Below, one piece after another: positions 33,340 through 41,400 of a stretch of DNA of 64,000 nt. Every line of letters starts with the position of its first letter. Within the stretch, counting starts at the first letter, position 1. Below the pieces are notes generated by a model that saw only the letters and a program-made list of their open reading frames with translations, did no database searches and was not told the origin of the DNA. Source of the stretch: JAJAZB01 sp964244295 (lineage in GTDB: Bacteria; Bacteroidota; Bacteroidia; Cytophagales; Spirosomataceae); assembly GCA_964244295.1 (NCBI GenBank), contig CAXTIG010000008.1:62001-126000 (forward strand). The letters run 5' to 3'. A program made the position numbers and the translations under genes.

Positions 33340-34605
33340 ATGAGAACCGTCGCACTCGCCGCGCTGCTGCTGGGGTTTGGGATGAACCTCCGGGCGCAAA
33401 TCCGCCAGATCGAGTATTTCTGGGACGTGGACAAAGGGCCGGGGAAAAACACGCTCGTCAACCTCAACGCCGCCACTGCGCCTTCGTTCGACCTCAACGT
33501 GTCGATGCAGGGCCTGAGCCGGGGTTACCACTTGCTTAACCTCCGCAGCCGGGACGCGCAGGGCCGCTGGAGCCACACCCAGACCCGGTTGGTGAACGTG
33601 CTGACGGGGGCCGTGCCCGCCAAAATCGTCCGCCTCGACTACGCCTACTCCCAGGCGGGAAAAGTGGTGGGGCCGTACAGTTACCGGGTGCCCAACCCGG
33701 CCGCTTCGGTGCAACTGACCCTGCCCGGCGACTTGTCGGCGTTGACGCCCGGCCAAACCTACACGCTCTCGATCTGGGCCACCGATGAAAACGGCGTGCG
33801 CAGTCAGGTGTATTCGCAGGCGTTCACCTACCGGGCCGTGGATTGCAAAAACCTGGCGGTGGCGATTCAAGGCACGCCCTCGTTTTGCACGGGAAGCACT
33901 ACGGCGCTGACGGCAACGGTTTCGGGGGGCAACGCGCCCGTCGGGCTGGCCTGGACCCGGGCCGGGGTTGAAGTGGGACGCACCGCCGGCCTGACCGGCC
34001 TGACGCAGGCAGGCAACTACTCCGTGCAGGCCACCGACGCCCAGGGTTGCGTGGCCTCGGCGAGTGCGACAGTTGTGCAACACCCCACGCCGGCCACGCC
34101 CGGCGTTTCCGCCTCGGCGGCGAGCATCGTGACGGGCCAGACGGCCATCCTGCAAGCCAGCGTGGCCGCCGGGCTGAGCCTGCAATGGCTGCTCAACGGC
34201 TCGCCGCTGGCGGGGGCCAGCCAAGCCAGCTACGCGGCTACCCAGGGCGGCGCTTACACCCTGCGGGTTACCAACGCCGAAGGCTGCACCGCCACCTCGT
34301 TGCCGGTCAGCATTGCGCTGATTACGGCCATTGAACCCGTTCCAGGACAGGCGTTTGAACTGAGCGTCGCGCCCAATCCGAGCCAGGGCGCGGTGGAGGT
34401 ACGCCTTCGGGCGGGGTCGGGAACGGCCCAGGCCGTGACGTTGTCGGTGACGGATTTGACCGGACGCCGGGTGTACCAAAAAGACGTCAACCTGATGGAT
34501 CGCCACACCGAGCAACTCGATTTGTCGAAACTTCCTCCCGGCCTGTACTTGCTCCGCGCAACGACCCCCGCGCAGGGGGCCACGCTCCGGCTCCTGCGGC
34601 AGTGA
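33340..34605 (+). CDS. Type IX secretion cargo with Ig-like repeats and C-terminal sorting domain
   Basis: A 421-residue protein with signal peptide (MRTVALAALLLGFGMNLRAQ). An N-terminal domain reads IRQIEYFWDVDKGPGKNT, with GYHLLNLRSRDAQGRWS and FTYRAVDC further on. One or two Ig-like modules follow (~175-330, with AGNYSVQATDAQGC and GGAYTLRVTNAEGC). The C-terminal ~75 residues are a T9SS type A sorting domain (FELSVAPNPSQGAVEV, then LPPGLYLLRAT and a final LRLLRQ). It should be exported by Sec, moved across the outer membrane by the type IX system, and anchored or released. It is paired with the beta-helix-like gene 2 bp upstream. Confidence 0.82.
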   Translation: MRTVALAALLLGFGMNLRAQIRQIEYFWDVDKGPGKNTLVNLNAATAPSFDLNVSMQGLSRGYHLLNLRSRDAQGRWSHTQTRLVNVLTGAVPAKIVRLDYAYSQAGKVVGPYSYRVPNPAASVQLTLPGDLSALTPGQTYTLSIWATDENGVRSQVYSQAFTYRAVDCKNLAVAIQGTPSFCTGSTTALTATVSGGNAPVGLAWTRAGVEVGRTAGLTGLTQAGNYSVQATDAQGCVASASATVVQHPTPATPGVSASAASIVTGQTAILQASVAAGLSLQWLLNGSPLAGASQASYAATQGGAYTLRVTNAEGCTATSLPVSIALITAIEPVPGQAFELSVAPNPSQGAVEVRLRAGSGTAQAVTLSVTDLTGRRVYQKDVNLMDRHTEQLDLSKLPPGLYLLRATTPAQGATLRLLRQ

Positions 34606-34631
34606 CTTTACCACCCAACCCTAGTATTCGC

Positions 34632-34913
34632 ATGAAAACCCTGCTTCGATGCCTAACCACGCTGGCCCTGCTGGCTTCCTGCCAGCCCGGCCAGCCGCCC
34701 AGCCCCACCATGCCTGGAACTCCGGCCAAGCCACGGGTGCAGTACCGCCTGATTTTCCTAAAGCAGGAATCGAAACACGAGTCCGACAGCGAATTGTATT
34801 TCCGGGAATTTGAATCCAAAGTCGATCAAGCCATGACTGAAGGCTGGCAACCCCTCGGCGGGGTTTCGATGACGTTCGGGTTTCCGGTTCAGGCGATGGT
34901 TAAAACGCAGTAA
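34632..34913 (+). CDS. Small DUF1737-like lipoprotein
   Basis: A 93-residue protein from the ATG at 34632 (MKTLLRCLTTLALLASCQPG), with a lipobox LASC; the frame from 34602 only adds ten residues before the signal. After a Pro-rich linker, the C-terminal half (YFREFESKVDQAMTEGWQPLGGVSM) matches the DUF1737 pattern, in which a short helix precedes an EGWQPLGG motif. DUF1737 proteins are small and of unknown role. It follows the T9SS cargo gene by 26 bp and precedes a membrane protein gene. Confidence 0.65.
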   Translation: MKTLLRCLTTLALLASCQPGQPPSPTMPGTPAKPRVQYRLIFLKQESKHESDSELYFREFESKVDQAMTEGWQPLGGVSMTFGFPVQAMVKTQ

Positions 34914-34988
34914 AAAACCGAGAAACTACCCCGCCGCCTTCGCCATGGACTGGCGGGCCAAACCAATTCACTCCTTCTCCTTACCCTC

Positions 34989-36209
34989 ATGCTCGGTACC
35001 TTACTTCACTTCGACCAGGGGCGCGGCATTCTGCGCGGCGACGACCAGCAGCGGTATTCGTTCGGCCAGAGCGACTGGCTCAGCGCCACCCCGCCCCAAC
35101 CCGGCCAGCGGCTCGATTTCGTACCCGAAGGCCCACACGCCCGCGACGTGTTGCTGCACGAACCCGTCGCCGCCCCGTCCCCACCCGCGTTCACCGGCCA
35201 CCCGGCTCCCCCCGAACCCGCGCCGGGGTACGTCCCGGCAGGTGCGGGGCGGGCTTTTTACAACCTGCCCGGTGCGGGTGCGGCGCTGGCCTTGCTCATC
35301 AGCCTGACGCTGGCCTACGGGCAGGGGCTGGGCGCAAACTTCAAACTCACCGATCACGGCCTGGGCGGGTTGTACTACCTCGTCGCCCTCGCGTTGGTGG
35401 TCGTGTTTGGCCTGGGCCTGCCCTGGATTTACGCCGTGGTGGGGGCGGTGGCGGCGGCGGTGTGTACCGCGCTGGCGGTGTTGGACAGCCAGAGTTTGTT
35501 TTCGCTGTATTCCAACTCCAATCAGGCCGTCAACCAGGCTGCCGGTGGGTTGGGAGAATTTGGGGCGGCCCTCGGCAACGCCTTCCGGCAGGCCCAGCCC
35601 AGCCTCACCGAATTGCTGAAGCCCGGTTTTTACGTCCACGTGCTGTCGCTGCTGGCGGTGCTGTACTTCGTGTTTATCCATCGCTACGAACTCCGCCGGG
35701 GACCGGTGCGCCTGAGTTTGCCTAACCTGCCGCCGCGCCCGGAGTCGGCCCCGGCGTTTAGCACCGGCGAACCGTCTGGTCAGGCGGGCGCTTTTTCGTC
35801 CACGTCGGGCGTGCCGGCGGGGCCAGGGCTGGCCGAGTTGGGAGCCGGGCTTTCGCGGGCGGCGGCCCCGGCGGTAGCGGCGGTGGCCGAGGCCATGCCG
35901 ACCACGGCGGAGACGACTTCGTTTCTCAAAAAATTCCTCACGTTCGACTCGATGATTGCGCCCGTTCTCATCACCGTGCTGTACTACATCCAACTGGTGG
36001 GCGTGGTGCTGGGCGGCATCGGGTTGATTTTCTCCGGGCTGTTTGTGATGCCTTACGGGGGGAACATCGTGGCGGGTTGGGGGCTGCTGATGCTCCTCAT
36101 CGGGCCGCTTTGGGTGCGGCTGTTCGCCGAGTTTTTCATTGTGCTGTTCAAAATTCACGAACGCCTCCGAAACCTCGATGACAAAACCCCGCCGCTGAAG
36201 CGGGGCTGA
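34989..36209 (+). CDS. Membrane protein with N-terminal OB-like and C-terminal DUF4282-like region
   Basis: A 406-residue protein. The first ~55 residues (GTLLHFDQGRGILRGDDQQRY..., ending PGQRLDFVPEGPHARDV) look like a cold-shock-type OB fold. Three hydrophobic segments follow (~95-170), then another span (~215-230), a Pro/Ala-rich linker (~245-310), and two spans near the C-terminus. The end (FLKKFLTFDSMIAPVLITVLYY, then IGPLWVRLFAEFFIVLFKIHERL) resembles DUF4282, a small membrane domain of unknown function. The combination of a nucleic-acid-type OB fold with a membrane domain has been seen in bacterial envelope proteins, but I cannot assign a role. Confidence 0.6.
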   Translation: MLGTLLHFDQGRGILRGDDQQRYSFGQSDWLSATPPQPGQRLDFVPEGPHARDVLLHEPVAAPSPPAFTGHPAPPEPAPGYVPAGAGRAFYNLPGAGAALALLISLTLAYGQGLGANFKLTDHGLGGLYYLVALALVVVFGLGLPWIYAVVGAVAAAVCTALAVLDSQSLFSLYSNSNQAVNQAAGGLGEFGAALGNAFRQAQPSLTELLKPGFYVHVLSLLAVLYFVFIHRYELRRGPVRLSLPNLPPRPESAPAFSTGEPSGQAGAFSSTSGVPAGPGLAELGAGLSRAAAPAVAAVAEAMPTTAETTSFLKKFLTFDSMIAPVLITVLYYIQLVGVVLGGIGLIFSGLFVMPYGGNIVAGWGLLMLLIGPLWVRLFAEFFIVLFKIHERLRNLDDKTPPLKRG

Positions 36210-36210
36210 T

Positions 36211-36273
36211 AGTGGAAAGTGGAAAGTGGAAAGTGGAAAGTGGAAAGTGGAAAGTGGAAAGTGGAAAGTGGAA
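36211..36273 (+). repeat. Nine tandem copies of the heptamer AGTGGAA
   Basis: Nine exact 7-bp units begin 2 bp after the stop of the DUF4282-like gene and end 61 bp before the OmpA-like start. Such a short perfect array can change length by slippage. Located in a leader, it might tune spacing upstream of the OmpA-like gene. Confidence 0.9.
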
Positions 36274-36333
36274 ATTATGAAAGACCGCAAGGTAACGATC
36301 GATCGCTTTTGACCCCAAAACCAGCCCACGGCC

Positions 36334-37701
36334 ATGCCCGGTGTCATCCTTCTCTTCATCCAGCCGCGTTTGTTCCGGGTGCCGGTGGCCCGGCTGGTTC
36401 TTTTGCTGGCGCTCCTGCCGCTGCTCACCTTCGGGCAGGCCGCCGGGCGGCGTGGGGTATTTTCGGTGCTGGGGGCCTTCGGGTACTCCGGGTCGCCAGT
36501 AAAACCCCGCGTAACGGTACTCAGCGGCAGTTACGCCCTCAAACCCGAACAAGTCGATAACCCGGAGTGCTACGACGATCAGGGCCGGTTGGTCGATTGC
36601 AACAAGGCCAACTACCAGGCGGGCCTGGGACTGATGTACCGCCACCATGACCGCGACGAGTCGAGCGGCTGGATGATCCAAACCTGGGCCAGTTACCAGC
36701 AGCAGTCGTACTCGCTGGCATATCCGAGCGGGCGGAGTTTTTCGATTCCCGTCAACTGCACCCCCAGCATCCGGCGCTCGCTGCGCTCCAACGCCCTCAA
36801 TGCCTCGGTGGGCCGGTTTTGGCCAACGGGCGACCGCTCCGGGGGGATGCAGGTGCTGGCCCGGCTGGGGGTAATGTACGCCAGCAATTTCCGCTACCTG
36901 CGCGGGGGGCAGGTGGTGCATTTGCCCGACCCCCGGCCCATCAATTACGTTAATTCGAGCGGCGACGGTACCCTCATCGAAATGACCACCCCCCGCACCC
37001 AGGCCAACTGGCTGCTGACTCCCGAACTGGGCCTGACCGCCGGCGATGTGCCGCTCGAACTGGTGGCCTCGGTGGCGATTCCGCTCAGGGAGCGCACCGT
37101 GTTCAGCGAACTCCACACCTTCGCCGACAATCGGTACGTCGTTGGGAAAAACCGGGTGGAATACAGCAATTTCGCCGTGTACCTCACCGCCCGGCTCCGG
37201 CTCGATTTCAAGCGCAAACCCCGCCTGAAGCGGGCCGAACCCGTGCCCCGCCCCGCGCCCGAACCGGGGTACCGTCCGGCTCCGCCGCCCCCGATTCCCG
37301 CGCTGCGCCCGCCCGAACCGTCGTCTGCGCCCAGTGAATACGACCGCCAGCCACTCAATTCGCCCTTGCAACTGAGGGTATTTTTTGCCCTGGAAAAAGC
37401 CGAGCTGAAGGCGGAATCTTTTGATGAACTCCTGCGCGTAACCCGTTGGCTGCGCGAGAATCCGGGGGTGCGCATCCGGCTCGAAGGCCATACCGACGTG
37501 GTGGGGGACGCGGCCAAAAACAAAGCCCTTTCGCAGCAGCGGGTGGTGGCGGTAAAAAATTACCTCAGCCTGCACGGCATCGCCTCCGACCGCGTCGAAA
37601 CCCTGGGCTACGGCAGCACCCGCCCCCTGCGCACGGCCTGCCCCCCGCCCGACTACTGCCCCGAAAACCGACGGGTGGAGATGGTGATTCTGCGACGTTA
37701 A
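36334..37701 (+). CDS. OmpA-family outer-membrane protein
   Basis: A 455-residue protein with a hydrophobic signal region (~18-35, LVLLLALLPLLTFGQ). The N-terminal ~280 residues look like a beta-barrel with alternating strands. A proline-rich linker (~290-325) follows, then an OmpA/MotB peptidoglycan-binding domain (~345-455). The domain shows FFALEKAELKAESFDELLRV, the LEGHTDVVGDAAKNKALSQQR core with the diaminopimelate-contacting TD and R residues, and the C-terminal ENRRVEM. Such proteins anchor the outer membrane to peptidoglycan. Two Cys in the TACPPPDYC loop may form a disulfide. It stands alone after the heptamer repeats. Confidence 0.85.
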   Translation: MPGVILLFIQPRLFRVPVARLVLLLALLPLLTFGQAAGRRGVFSVLGAFGYSGSPVKPRVTVLSGSYALKPEQVDNPECYDDQGRLVDCNKANYQAGLGLMYRHHDRDESSGWMIQTWASYQQQSYSLAYPSGRSFSIPVNCTPSIRRSLRSNALNASVGRFWPTGDRSGGMQVLARLGVMYASNFRYLRGGQVVHLPDPRPINYVNSSGDGTLIEMTTPRTQANWLLTPELGLTAGDVPLELVASVAIPLRERTVFSELHTFADNRYVVGKNRVEYSNFAVYLTARLRLDFKRKPRLKRAEPVPRPAPEPGYRPAPPPPIPALRPPEPSSAPSEYDRQPLNSPLQLRVFFALEKAELKAESFDELLRVTRWLRENPGVRIRLEGHTDVVGDAAKNKALSQQRVVAVKNYLSLHGIASDRVETLGYGSTRPLRTACPPPDYCPENRRVEMVILRR

Positions 37702-37828
37702 GTACCCGACCGAAGGGAATCAGGCAGATTGGAAATTTGGTAGCTTACTGACAGTCAGCAATTTGAATCAGAATTTCCAAGTACCGACTTACCCGTTTAC
37801 TAAACACCACCCATTCGACTCAAAAATC

Positions 37829-37877
37829 AAGGAGGAGCGAGACTACAACCGCAACGGTTGTAGTCTCGCTCCTCCTT
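37829..37877. repeat. Very strong 23-bp hairpin with three-base loop
   Basis: Perfect arms 37829-37851 and 37855-37877 enclose the loop CAA. It lies 128 bp after the OmpA-like stop. A short T/C stretch follows. It may end the OmpA transcript and insulate the polyketide cluster. Confidence 0.78.
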
Positions 37878-38253
37878 TCCATTACCCTTAGCCGAAAGCG
37901 ACTGGCACGGTGCCACGCCATTCCGGTTAGCGGTTCGACTTCCTGCCGAAGGGCTAAAACGTCCGCTACGTGTGGATGAGGCACGAAACCCCGATAGGGT
38001 CCAGTCAAATACGTACGTCTTTCTGATTGGGCGTTCCTGCGGATCGTCCCACTCTGCCCCATTTCCGAGCGAAACGGGCTGTTCGACCGCCTCTTTGGGG
38101 CGGTCGAAGGTACGCCGCAACTCAGCAACCACGGCCCAACCCGGACGTGGTGAGCCTGCTTTTCAAGCCTCAATTACCCGGCATGGCTCCAGATAGGCTC
38201 CGGCTTTCCGGCTGGTCCGTTTTTGACGCGAAGACCCTGCTGCGAACGTACCA

Positions 38254-38284
38254 CTTGACAAGCTCTTGTAAAACGATATATTTG
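38254..38284 (+). promoter_or_regulatory. Bacteroidota-type promoter for the polyketide cluster
   Basis: CTTG (38254-38257), a 19-bp spacer and TATATTTG (38277-38284) closely match the Bacteroidota housekeeping promoter TTTG-N19-21-TAnnTTTG. It lies 150 bp before the ATG of the first synthase gene, with A/T-rich sequence between. It is the best promoter match I found in the window. Confidence 0.6.
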
Positions 38285-38434
38285 AAAAACGAATGGGATA
38301 GATTATTGTGTTTTTGACCAATAGTTAGGTGAAATTGTGTTTTATTCTAAAATAACGCGTCATGGCAAGGGATGAATCCCTCGCGTTCATGAAAAGAAAA
38401 CTGATTTTCCGCCCGATTTTTCATCCGCCTTTAT

Positions 38435-41400
38435 ATGAAGAAACCATTACTTATCGGTGTCACTCCGTTTGAAAAACCCGATGTAACCCTGGCGCTTGCC
38501 CTGGCATCGGCCTCGTTTTTCCCGGTTCTGCATCTCGGACATCATCGCTCGGCGGCGCTCGAATCCCTCGATGAACTAGCCCGAAAATCGACCGCCTCCT
38601 TTGGGATCTGCCTTGCTTCCGGGCAATTTTTAGATTTGAGCCTCCCGGAAAAAGTCGACCTGATCATCGCCCCCTACGGCCTGAAGATTCCCCGCAAAAC
38701 GGGCGTACGGGTGTTTGTTCAGGTTCACACGCTGGAAGAAGCCCAGGCGGCAAAAACGGACGGTGCCGATGCGCTCATTATCAAAGGAAACGAAGGGGCC
38801 GGGCGCGTGGCTGAGGAATCCTCCTTCATTCTTTTCCAGCGCGTTGTGGCCGAAGTGCCCGGCATCGACGTCCTCGTTCAGGGCGGGGTTGGGATTCACA
38901 CGGCAGCGGCCCTGATCGCCACCGGAGCGGCCGGAATCGCGCTGGATACCCAGTTGGCGTTGTTTCCCGACTGCCGGGCACCCAAAGAAATCAAGGCGGT
39001 TTGCGAAAAACTGAGCGGGAACGAGACCAAAGTCATCGATCACTACCGGGTGCTGGTACGGCCAAACTCGCCGGTTCTTCCCACTCAGGCCACCCAAGAC
39101 GACCTCCTCCGCCTATCCACCAGTTTCCAACTCGACGAGAGTTACCTGCCCCTGGGCCAGGATGTGGCGATTGCGGCGGATCTGGTCGGTCGGTACAAAA
39201 AGCTGAGTCGGCTCTACTTTGGCTTCCACGAGGCTATTTTCGGGCACCTTCACCAGGCCAAAGCCCTGAACGTCATCAGCCCTGGCAATGCCCTGGCGCA
39301 GGATCTTCAAATCCCGTATCCCATTGCCCAGGGGCCGATGACCCGCGTCAGCGACGTGCCCCGTTTTGCCGAGGCCGTAGCGAGTGCCGGGGCGTTGCCC
39401 TTCGTCGCGTTGTCGTTGCTCAAAGGCGAAGCGGCCCGGCACCTGATCCGCGAAACCAAGCAACTCGCCGGTACGAAAACCTGGGGCGTGGGCATCCTGG
39501 GCTTTGCCCCGCAGGAACTGCGCGAGGAACAACTCGAATACATCAAAGAAGAAAAGCCCCCCGTGGTGCTGATTGCCGGCGGGCGACCCTCCCAGGCCAA
39601 ACCCCTCGAAAAATTAGGCATCAAAACCTTCCTGCACGTTCCTTCGGTGGCCTTGCTGGATATGTTTCTGAAGGAAGGGGCCAAAAACTTCGTGTTCGAA
39701 GGCCGGGAGTGCGGCGGCCACGTTGGGCCGCTGTCGAGCCTGGTGCTGTGGGAAAAACAAGTGGAGCGGCTGCTCCTCGACGAACACCCGGAACAACTCA
39801 GCGTGTTTTTTGCGGGCGGCATCCACGATTCCCGGTCGGCGGCGTTTATCGCGGTCATGGCGGCCCCGCTGGCGGCCAGGGGGGTGAAAGTGGGCGTGTT
39901 GATGGGCACGGCGTACCTGTACACCACCGAGGCCGTTGCGACGGGGGCCATTCTGCCGAAGTTTCAGGAGCAGGCCATCGAACAGCGGGAAACCGTGTTG
40001 CTCGAAACCGCCCCCGGTCACGAAACCCGCTGCCTGCGCTCGCCCTTCACCGATTTTTTTAAAACCGAAAAAGAAAACTTACTGGCCTCTGGCCTGGATA
40101 AAAAAGAACAGTGGATTGCGCTCGAAACCCTGAACGTCGGACGGCTGCGAATTGCCGCCAAGGGCATCGAACGGCAGGGAAATGACCTGGTGACGGTCGG
40201 AGAAACGCAGCAGTTCAGCCTGGGAATGTACATGATCGGGCAGGTGGCGGCCCTACAGCACCGCATTGTTTCGGTGCTCGACCTGCACCGGGACGTGGCC
40301 GAAGGAAACTACCGGCACATCGCCCAGGCCGAATTGCCGTCTCCCCCGGTGGCCGACGAAAAATCGCTCAACGTCGCCATCGTGGGGATGGCCTGCATTT
40401 ATCCGGGGGCCAAAAACCTCGACGAATACTGGCGCAACGTGGTGCTGGGCCGCGACAGCGTGACGGAGGTGCCCGACGAACGCTGGAATAAGGAGTTGTA
40501 CTTCGATCCAGCTTCGATCGGAGCCGATAAATCGCACTCGAAATGGGGCGGGTTTATTCCTGAAATTGAGTTCGACCCGCTCTCGTTCGGGATACCGCCG
40601 CAGTCGCTGGCCGCCATCGAACCCACGCAGTTGCTCAGCCTGCTCGTGGCCCGGCAAGCGCTCGAACACGCGGGCTACCGGGAGGGAAATTTCAACGCCG
40701 AAAACGTGTCGGTCATCATCGGAGCCGAAGGCGGCTCTGACTTGGCGGGTAGTTACGGGTTCCGGGCTTTTTTCAAACAAGTCTTCGGAGAAATGCCCCC
40801 GGAAGTGGACGCAGTGTTGCCGAAAATGACCGAAGATTCCTTCCCAGGCATTCTGGCAAACGTCATTTCGGGCCGCATCACCAACCGGCTCAACCTGGGA
40901 GGCCGTAATTTCACGGTTGATGCCGCCTGCGCTTCTTCGCTGGCCGCCGTCGATCTGGCCTGCCAGGAGTTGTTTCTCGAAAAATCCGACATGGTGCTGG
41001 CGGGCGGCGTCGATTTGCACAACGGCATCAACGACTACCTGCTTTTTTCGAGTACCCACGCCTTGTCGCGCAAGGGCCGCTGTGCCACCTTCGACGCCGA
41101 AGCCGACGGCATTGCCCTCGGCGAAGGCATCGCGATCATGGTGTTGAAACGCCACGAAGACGCCCTCCGCGACGGCGACACGATTTACGCCGTCATCAAA
41201 GGCATCGGCGGATCGAGCGACGGGAAAAGCCTGGGCCTCACGGCTCCGCGTAAAATCGGCCAGGTGAATGCGCTGGAACGGGCCTACGCCCAGGCCGGTA
41301 TTTCGCCCTCGGTGCTCGGCCTGGTCGAAGCCCACGGTACCGGTACCGTGGTGGGCGATCGTACCGAACTCAGCGCCCTGACCGAAATGCTCCAGCAGTC

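Larger units (their letters stand above)
37702..38434. other. 733-bp intergenic region upstream of the polyketide cluster
   Basis: It holds a 23-bp hairpin (37829-37877) and a smaller hairpin (TTCGACCGCC / GGCGGTCGAA near 38078-38105). The promoter-like element is at 38254-38284, followed by a visibly A/T-rich leader of ~140 bp before the first synthase gene. Minus-strand open frames (up to 117 codons at 37820-38173) have no recognisable domain, start context or supporting neighbours, so I do not call a gene; a decayed gene cannot be excluded. Confidence 0.5.

Noticed and set aside
33259..34614. A 451-codon minus-strand frame opposite the type IX cargo gene
   Set aside because: The sense strand has a signal peptide, Ig-like repeats and a sorting domain; the antisense product is low-complexity Arg/Gly/His.
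36211..36273. Tandem repeat considered as a CRISPR array
   Set aside because: Units are 7 bp and contiguous with no spacers, and there are no cas genes.
37820..38173. Minus-strand frames of up to 117 codons in the gap before the polyketide cluster
   Set aside because: They run through a perfect hairpin and show no domain, signal peptide or conserved neighbour. A decayed gene is possible but not supportable.
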